Shown one piece after another: positions 1 to 9,270 of a stretch of 64,000 nt of DNA. The position numbers were made by a program, and so were the translations under genes. Every line of letters starts with the position of its first letter. Positions within the stretch are counted from its first letter, which is position 1. Origin of the DNA: Sphingobium yanoikuyae (GTDB lineage: Bacteria > Pseudomonadota > Alphaproteobacteria > Sphingomonadales > Sphingomonadaceae); assembly GCF_013001025.1 (NCBI RefSeq), contig NZ_CP053021.1:3934001-3998000 (forward strand), written 5' to 3'. Below the pieces are notes generated by a model. That model saw only the letters and a program-made list of their open reading frames with translations. It was not told the origin of the DNA and did not search any database.

Positions 1-2
1 CG

Positions 3-2039
3 ACCGTCATCCATTATCGTTCGCGCAGCGCGCTGCGCGAAGTCGCCAAGGTGCTGGGCCTCAGCGAAGATGTGGTGATGCGCCTGTCGGCGACCGTGTG
101 GGGCAGCTATTCGGGCGATCTTGGCGATGCCCGCTTCGTGGATGCCGGCTTTGCCCTCGACAATGGCGAAATCCAGCGGTTGCGCACCCTGGTCCAGCAA
201 TTGATCAAGACGCCTTTCCCCCGTCATCTGTCCCAGCATGTCGGCGGTTTCGTCCTCACTCAGGATCGGCTGGACGAGACCGTGCCGATCCATAATGCGG
301 CCATGGCCGACCGCAGTTTCATCGAATGGGACAAGGATGATATCGACGCGCTGAACCTGATGAAGGTCGATGTGCTGGCGCTAGGGATGCTCAGTTGTAT
401 TCGCCGGGCCTATGCGCTGATGAACCAGCATGGGCTGGGTCGCCACGACCTGACCGTCGATCTGCAATCCAGGGATCCGGCCGTCTATGACATGCTCTGC
501 AAGGGCGACAGTATCGGTGTCTTCCAGGTCGAGAGCCGAGCACAGATCAACATGTTGCCGCGTCTCAAGCCCCTCAATCTTTATGATTTAACAGTTCAAG
601 TGGCGATCGTGCGACCGGGACCGATCGAGGGTGATATGGTGCATCCCTATCTGCGACGGCGGTGCGGCGAAGAAACCATAGATTATCCTCGTCCCGACCC
701 AAATTTCGGCCCGCCAGACGAGCTTAGAAAATTGCTCAAGGACACTTATGGTGTCCCCCTGTTCCAGGAACAGGCGATGAAGCTGGCCATCGTCGCGGCC
801 GGCTTTTCCTCATCCGAAGCCAACCAGTTGCGCCGCGCCATGGCGACCTTCCGCAATGTCGGGACCATTCATCATTTCCGCGAGAAGATGATCAACGGCA
901 TGACCGCGCGCGGTTATGAGGCGGAGTTCGCCGCGCGCTGCTTCAAGCAGATCGAAGGGTTCGGCAGCTATGGCTTTCCCGAAAGCCATGCCCTGTCCTT
1001 CGCCCGGCTGGTCTATGTCTCGGCCTGGATCAAATGCCACCAGCCCGCCATTTTCGCCTGCGCCCTGCTCAATTCCCAGCCGATGGGCTTCTATGCCCCG
1101 GCCCAACTGGTCCGCGACGCGCGCGAGCATGGCGTCGCCATCCATGATGTCGACGTCAATATGAGCGGCTGGGACAATGGCCTGGAACCGTTGCTGCGCA
1201 GCCGTCGCGCGGACAAGGGCGAAGGCACCGGCCGGGCGCTGGCGCTGCGGCTTGGCCTGCGCCAGGTCGATGGCTTCCGCGAACAATGGGCGGCGCAGAT
1301 GGTGGCGGCGCGGGCGCAGGGCGGCCTTTTCACCAGCATCGAGGATATGGCCCGGCGCGCCGGCCTGCCCGCGCGGGCGCTGCGGCTGCTGGCCGATGCC
1401 GATGCCTGCCGCTCGTTGGGGCAGGACCGGCGCACCGCCCTATGGGAGGCGCGCCGTACCCCCTCGGACGAACTGCCCCTGTTCGCCGCCGCCCGCCGGC
1501 ACGACCGCGCTGCGCGCGAACTGGGGGAGGAGACGGATGCGATGCTGCCCGCCATGCCGCTCGCCGAACAGGTGATGGACGATTATGCGGTGACCCGCCT
1601 CTCGCTCAAGGGCCATCCGATGCAGTTCCTGCGTCCGGTGTTCGCGGCCGAAGGCGTGCTGAGCTGCGCCCAGACCAGCGCGGCAAAGAACGGCACCCGC
1701 GTCCGCACCGCTGGCGTGGTGCTGGTGCGCCAACGGCCGGGCAAGGGCAATGCCGTCTTCATCACCATCGAGGATGAGACCGGCATCACCAATATCCTGC
1801 TCTGGGCGCGTCTGTTCGAGCTGCAGCGCCGCCCGGTCATGGCCAGCCGTCTGATGCTGGTCGAGGGCGAGGTGCAGCGCAGCAAGGAAGGCGTCGTCCA
1901 TCTGATGGCCAGCCGCATCCACGACCGCACCGCCGACCTCAACCGATTGTCGCAATCCGAACCGCCGATACAGGCCGCCCCCGCCGCCCGTCACCCCCGC
2001 GACGTGCGCATTCTACCCAAATCGCGCGACTTCCATTGA
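3..2039 (+). CDS. dnaE2: Error-prone DNA polymerase DnaE2 (ImuC), 3' part
   Basis: This is the C-terminal ~678 residues of a C-family DNA polymerase alpha subunit. The frame is open back to the first bases, so the start lies outside the window (full-length DnaE2 is about 1,050-1,150 residues). Visible parts are the end of the palm, with the third catalytic aspartate in MKVDVLALG (codon 369-371, equivalent to E. coli Asp555), the fingers (SIGVFQVESRAQ), the HhH region and a C-terminal OB fold (TNILLWARLF). The C-terminus HPRDVRILPKSRDFH is typical of DnaE2 rather than the replicative DnaE1. DnaE2 works with ImuA and ImuB in SOS-induced translesion synthesis; those genes, if present, would lie upstream outside the window. 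Confidence 0.95.
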   Translation, partial: TVIHYRSRSALREVAKVLGLSEDVVMRLSATVWGSYSGDLGDARFVDAGFALDNGEIQRLRTLVQQLIKTPFPRHLSQHVGGFVLTQDRLDETVPIHNAAMADRSFIEWDKDDIDALNLMKVDVLALGMLSCIRRAYALMNQHGLGRHDLTVDLQSRDPAVYDMLCKGDSIGVFQVESRAQINMLPRLKPLNLYDLTVQVAIVRPGPIEGDMVHPYLRRRCGEETIDYPRPDPNFGPPDELRKLLKDTYGVPLFQEQAMKLAIVAAGFSSSEANQLRRAMATFRNVGTIHHFREKMINGMTARGYEAEFAARCFKQIEGFGSYGFPESHALSFARLVYVSAWIKCHQPAIFACALLNSQPMGFYAPAQLVRDAREHGVAIHDVDVNMSGWDNGLEPLLRSRRADKGEGTGRALALRLGLRQVDGFREQWAAQMVAARAQGGLFTSIEDMARRAGLPARALRLLADADACRSLGQDRRTALWEARRTPSDELPLFAAARRHDRAARELGEETDAMLPAMPLAEQVMDDYAVTRLSLKGHPMQFLRPVFAAEGVLSCAQTSAAKNGTRVRTAGVVLVRQRPGKGNAVFITIEDETGITNILLWARLFELQRRPVMASRLMLVEGEVQRSKEGVVHLMASRIHDRTADLNRLSQSEPPIQAAPAARHPRDVRILPKSRDFH

Positions 2040-2119
2040 GATTGCAAGGACGGCTAGCGGCGATTCACTATCGTCGGCTTGTTCGATCGTCGGTCAGAAA
2101 AGCGGACCTCGCCGGTTCC

Positions 2120-2203
2120 GTCATCCCGGACTTGATTCGGGATCCATTCAGCGCTCCCCATCCGCCATAGCGCAGAATGGATCCTGACTTTCGTCAGGAT
2201 GAC
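2120..2203. repeat. Inverted pair of REP-like hairpins
   Basis: Two arms of about 30 nt face each other (2120-2149 and 2175-2203). Both begin with GTCATCC at the outside and end with GATCCATTC towards the centre. The right arm folds on itself (ATCCTGA, 6-nt loop, TCAGGAT) and the left arm folds as TCCCG/CGGGA. This matches the layout of bacterial interspersed mosaic or REP-doublet elements between genes. No other copy was noticed in this window, so the family assignment is inferred from structure. Confidence 0.6.
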
Positions 2204-2250
2204 GCCGGCTAGAACTTGCAAGAAACGACCAGAAGCGGACGTTTCCAGTT

Positions 2251-2274
2251 CCTCCCCAAGCTTGCTTGGGGAGG
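2251..2274. repeat. Perfect 24-nt palindrome
   Basis: CCTCCCCAAGC followed by TT and GCTTGGGGAGG gives an 11-bp perfect stem. It lies about 30 nt beyond the stop of the minus-strand dehydrogenase and is bracketed by a wider GCGGAC/GTCCGC pair (2235-2240 and 2286-2291). No T-tract follows on either strand, so it is better called a palindromic repeat than a terminator. Confidence 0.6.
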
Positions 2275-2303
2275 ATTTTCGGACAGTCCGCTTCCCACCC
2301 ATC

Positions 2304-3263
2304 CTACACCACCGGCGTCAGCAGCGCCTCCCCTGCAAACCAGGCGTCCAGATTGGCGACGACCAGGTCGGCCATCGCCTTGCGGGTGTGGACGGTGGCG
2401 CTGCCCTGATGGGGTTGCAGCACGACATGGTCCATCGCGAACAGTGCTTCGGGCACATGCGGTTCGTGCGCGAACACATCCAGCCCCGCGCCGGCGATGC
2501 GCCGGTCGGCCAGCCGCTCGACCATCGCCGTCTCGTCGATCACGCCGCCCCGGCTGATATTGACGATGACGCCGTCCGGCCCGAGCGCGTCCAACATCGC
2601 GCCGTCGACCAGCTTGGCCGCTTCCGGCCCGCCCGACGTGGCGACGATGATCACATCGCTCTGGCGCGCAAAGTCGATCGCGTCGGCGACATAGCGATAG
2701 GCGGTGTCGGCCGCCGGCTTGCGGTTATGGTAGAGGATCTCGCCCGCCACCGGCTCCAGCCGTCTGGCAATGGCCCGGCCGATCCGGCCCAGCCCCAATA
2801 TACCGATGGTCGCGCCGGTCACCCGGCCCGCCAGCGCCGGCTTCTCGCCCCGCGCCCAGCCGCCCGACCGCACCAGCCGGTCATTCGCCGCGATGTTGCG
2901 CACCGTCGCATAGAGAAGGCCGACGGCCAGGTCGGCGACATCGTCGGTCAGCACGTCGGGCGTGTTGGTGACGCGGATGCCTTTCGATCGCGCATGGTCG
3001 ATATCGACCTTGTCATAGCCGACCGAGAATAGCCCGATCATCTCCAGCTTCGGCAGCGCGTCCATAATGGCGGCGGGCGCCCCGACCGATCCGAAGCTGA
3101 CCAGCGCGCGCGCCTCCAGCACCTCGGCCGGCAGCGCGGACATATCCGCGTCCGCCGCCACATTATGGACGGTGAAGCGCTGCTCCAGCTGGTCGGTCAG
3201 ATAGGGGTAGAGCGGGCCATAGGCGACGATGGTCGGACGGGTCTGATCGGTCATGCCCTCCAT
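2304..3263 (-). CDS. D-isomer-specific 2-hydroxyacid dehydrogenase (glyoxylate/hydroxypyruvate reductase type)
   Basis: A 319-residue NAD(P)-dependent enzyme that would reduce 2-keto acids such as glyoxylate or hydroxypyruvate in the cytoplasm. The Rossmann motif GLGRIG is at residues 157-162. The catalytic Arg lies in NISRGG, and the His in LQPHQGSAT replaces the more common HxGS. Length fits the family (about 310-335). Two in-frame ATGs (MEGM) are possible; the first is used here, and neither has a well-spaced Shine-Dalgarno site. It is divergent from metX, with 75 bp between the starts. Substrate cannot be told from sequence alone. Confidence 0.85.
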   Translation of the reverse strand: MEGMTDQTRPTIVAYGPLYPYLTDQLEQRFTVHNVAADADMSALPAEVLEARALVSFGSVGAPAAIMDALPKLEMIGLFSVGYDKVDIDHARSKGIRVTNTPDVLTDDVADLAVGLLYATVRNIAANDRLVRSGGWARGEKPALAGRVTGATIGILGLGRIGRAIARRLEPVAGEILYHNRKPAADTAYRYVADAIDFARQSDVIIVATSGGPEAAKLVDGAMLDALGPDGVIVNISRGGVIDETAMVERLADRRIAGAGLDVFAHEPHVPEALFAMDHVVLQPHQGSATVHTRKAMADLVVANLDAWFAGEALLTPVV

Positions 3264-3303
3264 CTAGGCACGGCGCAGGCCGATCGCCACCCCGCCCCGC
3301 CAA

Positions 3304-3332
3304 TTGACAGCCTCTTTCCCTCGTCTTAGCCC
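3304..3332 (+). promoter_or_regulatory. Candidate sigma-70 promoter of metX (near-leaderless)
   Basis: TTGACA at 3304-3309, a 17-bp spacer and TAGCCC at 3327-3332. Transcription would begin about 1-2 bases before the metX ATG at 3339. No Shine-Dalgarno site precedes that ATG, which agrees with a leaderless message. Confidence 0.55.
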
Positions 3333-3338
3333 GATGTC

Positions 3339-4469
3339 ATGGCCAGCGTTTCCCCTGACACACGTTTCGGCCTGCGCCGCCAGGCCCGCCTTCCCGGTCC
3401 GCTGCCGCTGTCGAGCGGCGCCAGCCTGTCCCCGGTCGACATCGCCTATGAAAGCTATGGGCAGATGAATGCGGACAAATCCAACGTCATCCTGATCTGC
3501 CACGCGCTGACCGGCGACCAATATGTCGCATCGGACCACCCCGTCACCGGCAAGCCCGGCTGGTGGTGGCGGATGGTGGGCGAAGGCCGGCCGGTCGACC
3601 CGGCGCGCCATTTCATCATCTGCTCCAACGTCATCGGCAGCTGCATGGGATCGTCCGGCCCCGCCAGCATCGACCCGGCGCTGGGCGATCCCTATGCGAT
3701 GCGCTTCCCGGTGCTGACCATTGCCGACATGGTGCGGGCGCAGGCGATGCTGCTCGACCATCTGGGTGTCGATCGGCTGGCGGCGGTGATCGGCGGGTCG
3801 ATGGGCGGCATGCAGGCGCTGACCTGGCCCACCTTGTTCCCCGACCGGGTCGAACGCTGCGTCGTCATCGCCTCGACCGCGCGGCACAGCGCCCAGAACA
3901 TCGCCTTTCACGAGGTCGGACGTCAGGCGATCATGGCCGATCCGCTCTGGCGCGGCGGCGACTATTATGCCGATGGCAAGGTGCCGAGCGCGGGCCTCGC
4001 CGTCGCCCGCATGGCGGCGCATATCACCTATCTTTCCGAAGCGGGCCTGACCGAGAAATTCGGGCGACGGCTGCAGGGGCGTGACGCCAAGACCTTCGGC
4101 TTCGACGCGGATTTCCAGGTGGAGAGCTATCTGCGCCATCAGGGGCTGAGCTTCGTCGAGCGGTTCGATGCCAACTCCTATCTCTACATCACCCGCGCCA
4201 TGGACTATTATGACATAGCGGAGGATCATGGCGGATCGCTGGCGCGCGCCTTCACCGCAACGCGGGCGCGCTTCTGCCTGGTCAGCTTCGATACCGACTG
4301 GCTCTATCCCACCGCCGAATCCCGCGCGATCGTCCATGCCCTCAACGCCTCGGGCGCGCAGGCCAGCTTCGTCGAACTGTCCAGCCCCTTCGGCCATGAT
4401 GCCTTCCTGCTCGAAAGCCCGGAACTCAATCGCGTGGTCGACGGCTTCCTGCGCGGTGGCCGGGCATGA
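3339..4469 (+). CDS. metX: Homoserine O-acyltransferase MetX
   Basis: A 376-residue alpha/beta-hydrolase-fold enzyme of methionine synthesis that acylates homoserine. The nucleophile is Ser154 in IGGSMGGMQ; the other triad members are in FDTDWLYPT (Asp) and FGHDAFLLE (His). The family also shows [12 protein letters not shown]. MetX proteins use acetyl-CoA or succinyl-CoA, and this cannot be decided here. The stop overlaps the metW start by 4 nt, the classic metXW operon. The very short upstream region leaves no room for the SAM-II riboswitch often found before met genes in alphaproteobacteria. Confidence 0.95.
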   Translation: MASVSPDTRFGLRRQARLPGPLPLSSGASLSPVDIAYESYGQMNADKSNVILICHALTGDQYVASDHPVTGKPGWWWRMVGEGRPVDPARHFIICSNVIGSCMGSSGPASIDPALGDPYAMRFPVLTIADMVRAQAMLLDHLGVDRLAAVIGGSMGGMQALTWPTLFPDRVERCVVIASTARHSAQNIAFHEVGRQAIMADPLWRGGDYYADGKVPSAGLAVARMAAHITYLSEAGLTEKFGRRLQGRDAKTFGFDADFQVESYLRHQGLSFVERFDANSYLYITRAMDYYDIAEDHGGSLARAFTATRARFCLVSFDTDWLYPTAESRAIVHALNASGAQASFVELSSPFGHDAFLLESPELNRVVDGFLRGGRA

Positions 4470-5059
4470 GCGATCTCCTCCGCCCCGATCTGGCGCTGAT
4501 CGCCCGCACCGTTCGGCCGGGCACGCGGGTGCTGGACGTCGGCTGTGGCGACGGCGCGCTGATGGCGGCACTGCGCGACACCAGCCAGGTCGATGCCCGC
4601 GGGCTGGAGATTGACGGCTCCAATGTCGCCGCCGCGGTCGGCCGCGGCCTATCGGTGGTGCAGGGCGACGCCGACACCGACCTCAGCTATTATCCTGACA
4701 CCAGTTTCGACTATGCGATCCTCAGCCAGACGCTGCAGACGACCCGGCGCCCCGACCTGGTGGTGGAGGAATTGCTGCGCATCGGCCGCCAGGCCTTCGT
4801 CTCCTTCCCCAATTTCGCCCATTGGCGCGGGCGCCTGTCGCTGCTGTGGGGCGGGCGCATGCCGGTGACGCGGCTATTGCCCGACACCTGGTATGACACG
4901 CTCAACATCCATCATGTGACGGTGGATGATTTCCGCGCGCTGGTGAAGGATCGCGGCTGGACCATCGACGGCCAGTGGTTCCTGAAAGGGGACAGGGAAA
5001 CCACCCATGCGAACGCCAATCTGTTCGCCGAACATGCGGTGTTCCTGCTGCGCAGATAG
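4466..5059 (+). CDS. metW: Methionine biosynthesis protein MetW
   Basis: A 197-residue class I SAM-dependent methyltransferase-fold protein. The SAM-binding motif I is [11 protein letters not shown] (residues 23-33). [13 protein letters not shown] and [13 protein letters not shown] are family-typical. MetW is the partner of MetX in alphaproteobacteria; its role in methionine synthesis is known mainly from the strict metX-metW linkage. Translation is probably coupled to metX through the ATGA overlap. The last 186 nt lie antisense to the 3' end of the convergent DJ-1/PfpI gene. Confidence 0.93.
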   Translation: MSDLLRPDLALIARTVRPGTRVLDVGCGDGALMAALRDTSQVDARGLEIDGSNVAAAVGRGLSVVQGDADTDLSYYPDTSFDYAILSQTLQTTRRPDLVVEELLRIGRQAFVSFPNFAHWRGRLSLLWGGRMPVTRLLPDTWYDTLNIHHVTVDDFRALVKDRGWTIDGQWFLKGDRETTHANANLFAEHAVFLLRR

Positions 5060-5677
5060 CCGATCGTCAGGCCGTTCCACGAAGGGCGCGATCACCGCCC
5101 GCGCCCGTGCGACATAGTCCGCCTTCTCGCCCACCGGCGCGACATAATGGAGCGCCGCTTCCGCATCCGCCATCGATCCGCCCCGCGCGATCATCCAGGC
5201 GGCGAGATAGGGTGCCGACAGGCAGCCGCCCGCCGTCGCGACATTGCCATGCGCAATGAAAGGCGCGTCGATCACCCGCACCCCCGCCTCCACCACCCAG
5301 GGCTTGGTGGTCAGGTCGGTGCAGGCCGGCAGGTCGCCGACCAGGCCCAGCTTCGCCAGCAGCAGCGTGCCCGAACATTGCGCCCCGATCAGCTGGCGTG
5401 CCGGGTCGAGCGCGATCCGCCCCAGCATCGCGGCATCGGCCGCAATCTCGCGCGTGCGGATGCCGCTGCCGATCAGCACCGCGTCCGCTTGCGCCGCAAA
5501 ATCCAGCGGCCGCTGCCGCTGCACCGTCACCCCGTTCATCGACGTCACCGTCTCTTCCGGCGCGGTGATATAGGCGGCCCAGCCCTGCGACTTCATCCGG
5601 TTGAGGATGGCGGCGGCGATGAAACTGTCCAGTTCGTTGAATCCCTCGAACGTCAGTATCGCAATCTGCATGGCCAT
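4874..5677 (-). CDS. DJ-1/PfpI family protein with 3' extension across metW
   Basis: A 267-residue protein of the class I glutamine amidotransferase-like superfamily. The N-terminus MQIAILTFEGFNELD and the nucleophile-elbow cysteine in GAQCSGTLLLAK mark the DJ-1/PfpI fold. Members may act as glyoxalases, isonitrile hydratases or stress proteins; the exact role is unknown. The fold should be complete near residue 205. About 62 further residues are read antisense to the end of metW because no stop codon intervenes, so the tail is probably a by-product of convergent overlap. M1 or M3 could be the start. Confidence 0.8.
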   Translation of the reverse strand: MAMQIAILTFEGFNELDSFIAAAILNRMKSQGWAAYITAPEETVTSMNGVTVQRQRPLDFAAQADAVLIGSGIRTREIAADAAMLGRIALDPARQLIGAQCSGTLLLAKLGLVGDLPACTDLTTKPWVVEAGVRVIDAPFIAHGNVATAGGCLSAPYLAAWMIARGGSMADAEAALHYVAPVGEKADYVARARAVIAPFVERPDDRLSAQQEHRMFGEQIGVRMGGFPVPFQEPLAVDGPAAILHQRAEIIHRHMMDVERVIPGVGQ

Positions 5678-5835
5678 CCTCCTGCGCCGTCACCCGCCTG
5701 CCATAGCCCCTTGCCCGCCCGCGCCCATGGCCAGTTTGCAGGCCATGGCCCGGCCAGATATCGCCACCGCGCCCGCCCCACCCCTTTACGCCGCCGTCCC
5801 CGCCGGGCCATGCTCCGCGCACAAGAGGAGAGGCG

Positions 5836-7446
5836 ATGGACCGGGATTATGGCCGCTGGGATTATATCATCCTGGGCGCGGGCAGCGCGGGATGCGTGCT
5901 GGCCAACCGGCTGAGCGCCGATCCGCGCAATCGCGTGCTGCTGCTGGAGGCCGGCGGCAAGGACGACTGGCTGTGGATAAAGATCCCGGTCGGCTATCTC
6001 TATTGCATGGGCAATCCACGCACCGACTGGTGCCTGAAGACCGAAGAAGAAGCCGGCCTTGACGCCCGTGCCATCGCCTATCCGCGCGGCCGGGTGATCG
6101 GCGGCAGCAGCTCGATCAACGGCATGATCTACATGCGCGGCCAGGCCGCCGATTATGATGGCTGGCGGCAGGCCGGCAATGTCGGCTGGGGCTGGGACGA
6201 TGTCCTGCCCTATTTCGTGCGGGCGGAGGATCATCAGGATGGGGCGAGCGCCACCCATGGCGCAGGCGGCGAGATACGGGTCGAGCGGCAAAGGCTGCGC
6301 TGGGATCTGCTCGACCGTTTCCGCCAGGCCGCCAGCCAATATGGCGTGCCCGAAACCGCCGACTTCAACGGCGGCGACAATCTGGGGTCGGGCTATTTTC
6401 AGGTGACGCAGCGGCGCGGCCGGCGCTGGAGCGCGGCCGACGCCTTCCTGCGCCCGGCGATGAACCGCCCCAATCTGCGCATCGTCACCGGCGCCACGAT
6501 CGACCGGGTGACGATCGCGCAGGGCCGCGCCACCGGCGTCCGCTTCCTGCTGGACGGCGACGCCTGCACCGCACAGGCCGAGGGCGAGGTCATCCTGTCG
6601 GCCGGGTCGATCGGCAGCCCCGCCATCCTCCAGCGATCTGGCATCGGCGACGGCGCCCGGCTGGCCGCACTCGGCATCGACGTGCTGGCCGACCGGCCGG
6701 GCGTCGGCGAAAATCTGCAGGATCATCTCCAGATACGCTGCGCCTATCGGGTGAGCGGCATCGCCACCCTTAACGGCCGGGCCGGATCATGGCTGGGCAA
6801 GGCGTGGATGGGCCTGCACTATCTGGCCAGCCGCTCCGGGCCGCTGTCGATGGCGCCCAGCCAGCTTGGCATGTTCGTCAAATCCGACCCGCGCCATGCC
6901 ACCGCCAATCTCGAATATCATGTCCAGCCCTTGAGCCTGGCCGCGTTCGGCGGTGCGCTCGACGCCTTTCCCGCCTTCACCGCCAGCGTCTGCAACCTGC
7001 GCCCGCACAGCCGGGGCGATGTGTGGATAAGGTCTGCCGATCCGCTCGCCCCGCCCGCCATCCGCCCCAATTATCTCTCCGCCGCCGAGGACCGCCAGGT
7101 TGCGATCGAGGCGGTGCGCGTCACCCGCGCGATCGTCGGCCAGCCGGCCCTCGCCCCCTATGCGCCGCAGGAGTTCCGGCCCGGCCCGGAGCGACAGGAT
7201 GACGCCGCCCTGCTCGAAGGAATCGGCGCGATCGCCAGCAGCATCTTCCATCCGGTCGGCACCGCCGCCATGGGCAGCGGCCCGCGCGCAGTGGTCGACC
7301 CGCAGCTGCGCGTTCATGGCCTCGACGGGCTGCGCGTCATCGACGCCTCGGTGATGCCGATGATCACGTCCGGCAACACCAATGCGCCGACCATGATGAT
7401 CGCGGAAAAGGGGGCGGAGATGATTCTCGCAGCCGCCCGTTCCTAA
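5836..7446 (+). CDS. GMC-family FAD-dependent oxidoreductase
   Basis: A 536-residue glucose-methanol-choline oxidoreductase related to choline and alcohol dehydrogenases. The FAD-binding motif is DYIILGAGSAGCVLANRL near the N-terminus. GMC signature 1 is RGRVIGGSSSINGMIY and signature 2 lies around GSIGSPAILQRSGIG. The C-terminal catalytic pair is the His in FHPVGTAAMG and the Asn in SGNTNAPTMM. Starts after an AGAGG-type ribosome site. A convergent SDR gene follows at once, which would fit a shared alcohol/aldehyde pathway, but the substrate is not predictable. Confidence 0.92.
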   Translation: MDRDYGRWDYIILGAGSAGCVLANRLSADPRNRVLLLEAGGKDDWLWIKIPVGYLYCMGNPRTDWCLKTEEEAGLDARAIAYPRGRVIGGSSSINGMIYMRGQAADYDGWRQAGNVGWGWDDVLPYFVRAEDHQDGASATHGAGGEIRVERQRLRWDLLDRFRQAASQYGVPETADFNGGDNLGSGYFQVTQRRGRRWSAADAFLRPAMNRPNLRIVTGATIDRVTIAQGRATGVRFLLDGDACTAQAEGEVILSAGSIGSPAILQRSGIGDGARLAALGIDVLADRPGVGENLQDHLQIRCAYRVSGIATLNGRAGSWLGKAWMGLHYLASRSGPLSMAPSQLGMFVKSDPRHATANLEYHVQPLSLAAFGGALDAFPAFTASVCNLRPHSRGDVWIRSADPLAPPAIRPNYLSAAEDRQVAIEAVRVTRAIVGQPALAPYAPQEFRPGPERQDDAALLEGIGAIASSIFHPVGTAAMGSGPRAVVDPQLRVHGLDGLRVIDASVMPMITSGNTNAPTMMIAEKGAEMILAAARS

Positions 7447-7461
7447 GCTTTCGCGCCTGAG

Positions 7462-8283
7462 TCAGCGCCCGGTCGCCGACGCCCCCGTGCGATAGCCCGG
7501 CTGGGCCGGTTCCCCGAACGCCGCCAGGATCGTATCGAACCGGCGGGCTAGGTCGTCGCGATATTCGGGATGGGTGATGATATAGGGCTGGTCCTGCTCG
7601 ACCGCGCGCACCACCGCCCGGCCCAGCCAGATCGGCTCCATCATGTTGGCGCGAATCTGCGCCAGCCGCGCCGGGTCCATCGCGCCCGGCCCGACCGTGT
7701 CGGATTCCGACATGCGGCTGCGGGTCAGGCCGGGAAACAGGGTGGAGACGCCGACGCCATGGGGCGCCAGTTCCTGCCGCAGCGAATCCGACAGGCCCAG
7801 CACGCCGAACTTGCTCGCCGAATAGGCTGCGAACAGGCCGAAGGGGTTGAGCCCGTTCATCGACGATGTGTTGACGATATGCCCCGCGCCCCGGTCGACC
7901 ATCGCCCGCGCGAAACAGGCGATGCCATTATAGACGCCGGTCAGGTTGACCGCCACCAGCCGGTCGAAATCGGCCGGGTCCATGTCGATCAGCGGCGCGA
8001 AACCGGACGCGATCCCGGCATTGTTGCAGAGAATATCCACAGGCCCGAAGCGCGCCTCCGCCGCTGCCCTGGCCTGCGCCCAGCTATCGCGCCGGGTGAC
8101 GTCGAGGGAGAGCGCCATCGCGTCCGTCCCCGCCGGCAGTTTCGCCGCCTCCGCCTCGGCAAAACCCGCGTCGATATCGGCCAGGATGATGCGCCCGCCC
8201 TGCTCGGCAAAGGCCTGGGCCATCCCTGCGCCAATGCCGCCGCCGCCCCCGGTGATGAATATCGTTCTGCCCGCGATCTGCAT
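7462..8283 (-). CDS. Short-chain dehydrogenase/reductase
   Basis: A 273-residue classical SDR. The cofactor motif TGGGGGIG is at residues 11-18, with the NNAG motif, catalytic Ser in TSSMNG and YSASK. ADIDAGFAEAE, with Asp after beta-2, favours NAD(H). It lies tail to tail with the GMC oxidoreductase (15 bp apart) and upstream of the beta-lactamase gene on the same strand order. Substrate unknown. Confidence 0.9.
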   Translation of the reverse strand: MQIAGRTIFITGGGGGIGAGMAQAFAEQGGRIILADIDAGFAEAEAAKLPAGTDAMALSLDVTRRDSWAQARAAAEARFGPVDILCNNAGIASGFAPLIDMDPADFDRLVAVNLTGVYNGIACFARAMVDRGAGHIVNTSSMNGLNPFGLFAAYSASKFGVLGLSDSLRQELAPHGVGVSTLFPGLTRSRMSESDTVGPGAMDPARLAQIRANMMEPIWLGRAVVRAVEQDQPYIITHPEYRDDLARRFDTILAAFGEPAQPGYRTGASATGR

Positions 8284-8343
8284 CCTGCTCTCCTTTACAT
8301 TTACGACAACAGTGTTGCAAATTAAGGCCAGCAGGGAAAGGGG

Positions 8344-9270
8344 CTATTGGCCCCGGCTGTAACTGCGCGTTTCCCCTTCCGCCGCCAGCTTCTTGTCCAG
8401 CATCCCGGCAGCACGGTCGGCATAGCGGCGGCAGGCGGTCGGATCGATGAAGGCATTGGGCACGCGCTTCGCCCGCAGGCGCGCCAGCTTGGCCGGGTCG
8501 GCCGGATCGGGATGGGCGGTGATCAACAGGTCGCAGTCCATTACGCCCACCTTGGCGAAGGTCGCACGAAAGGCCTCGACCACCGGCCGGCGCGCCGGAT
8601 CGGAAAACGCATAGCCGTCGGCCGCGATCGGATTGAGGCTGGAGCCGAAGACCATCGTCGCGCATTGCCGCCCCTCGCAGCTTTTCCAGCGCCAGCTCAT
8701 GCTGCCCATCGTATGGCCCGGCGTCGCGACGGCGGTGATGACCGTGTCGCCCAGCCGGATCTCCTCCCCATCCTTGACCGCGCGCAGCCGGCGCACGGCG
8801 GGAAAACGCTCCAGCCAGGCCGCCTGCGGATCGGCCGGATCGATGCCGCCGGTGCGCAGCACGGCCGCTGCCGGCGCGCTCGCTACCACCGTCGCGCCGC
8901 TGTCGCGGGCCAGCGCGGCCAGCCCGCCGGCATGGTCGAAATGCGGCTCCGTGCTCAGGATCAGCTTCACGTCGCGGATCGAAAAGCCCAGCGCCTTGAT
9001 GTTCGCCTCCACGTCGCGCACCGCCTGCGGCACCGCGCCGTCGATCAGGATCAGCCCGGCACTCGTCCTGATGAGCGCGACATTGAGGCCGCCGAACCCG
9101 ACCAGATAGGTCTGGCCATGCAGCCGGACCGGTGCCTGCGGCGCCAGCCAGCGTTTGGACGAGGCGAGCGCGATCGGCCGCAGCAACGGATCATCCGCCG
9201 CCTTCGTCCAGGCCGGCCCACCCAGAAACATCGCAGCCATGCTGATACCTACGCCCATCCAGTTGCGCAT
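8344..9270 (-). CDS. Subclass B3 metallo-beta-lactamase, Glu-ligand (B3-E) type
   Basis: A 308-residue secreted hydrolase with a signal peptide (MRNWMGVGISMAAMFLGG, cleavage near AWTKA-AD). The zinc motif reads T-E-P-H-F-D-H instead of the usual H-x-H-x-D-H, so the first zinc-1 ligand (standard position 116) is Glu, codon 8947-8949. The other ligands are present: His in ATPGHTMGS (196), His in ITAHPD (263), and a Ser in FGSSLNP at the B3-specific 221 position. Glu-116 B3 enzymes are known, the type example as I recall being SIE-1 of Sphingobium indicum. The start at 9270 is preferred because an AGGG ribosome site and a signal peptide follow it. Divergent from an AmpR-like regulator. Confidence 0.9.
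   Translation of the reverse strand: MRNWMGVGISMAAMFLGGPAWTKAADDPLLRPIALASSKRWLAPQAPVRLHGQTYLVGFGGLNVALIRTSAGLILIDGAVPQAVRDVEANIKALGFSIRDVKLILSTEPHFDHAGGLAALARDSGATVVASAPAAAVLRTGGIDPADPQAAWLERFPAVRRLRAVKDGEEIRLGDTVITAVATPGHTMGSMSWRWKSCEGRQCATMVFGSSLNPIAADGYAFSDPARRPVVEAFRATFAKVGVMDCDLLITAHPDPADPAKLARLRAKRVPNAFIDPTACRRYADRAAGMLDKKLAAEGETRSYSRGQ

Noticed and set aside
2251..2274. Palindrome as terminator of the 2-hydroxyacid dehydrogenase gene
   Set aside because: No T-tract on the minus strand after the stem; kept as a repeat only.
3264..3338. SAM-II riboswitch before metX
   Set aside because: The gap is 75 bp and the best promoter lies 6 bp from the ATG; no pseudoknot-like conserved pieces were seen.
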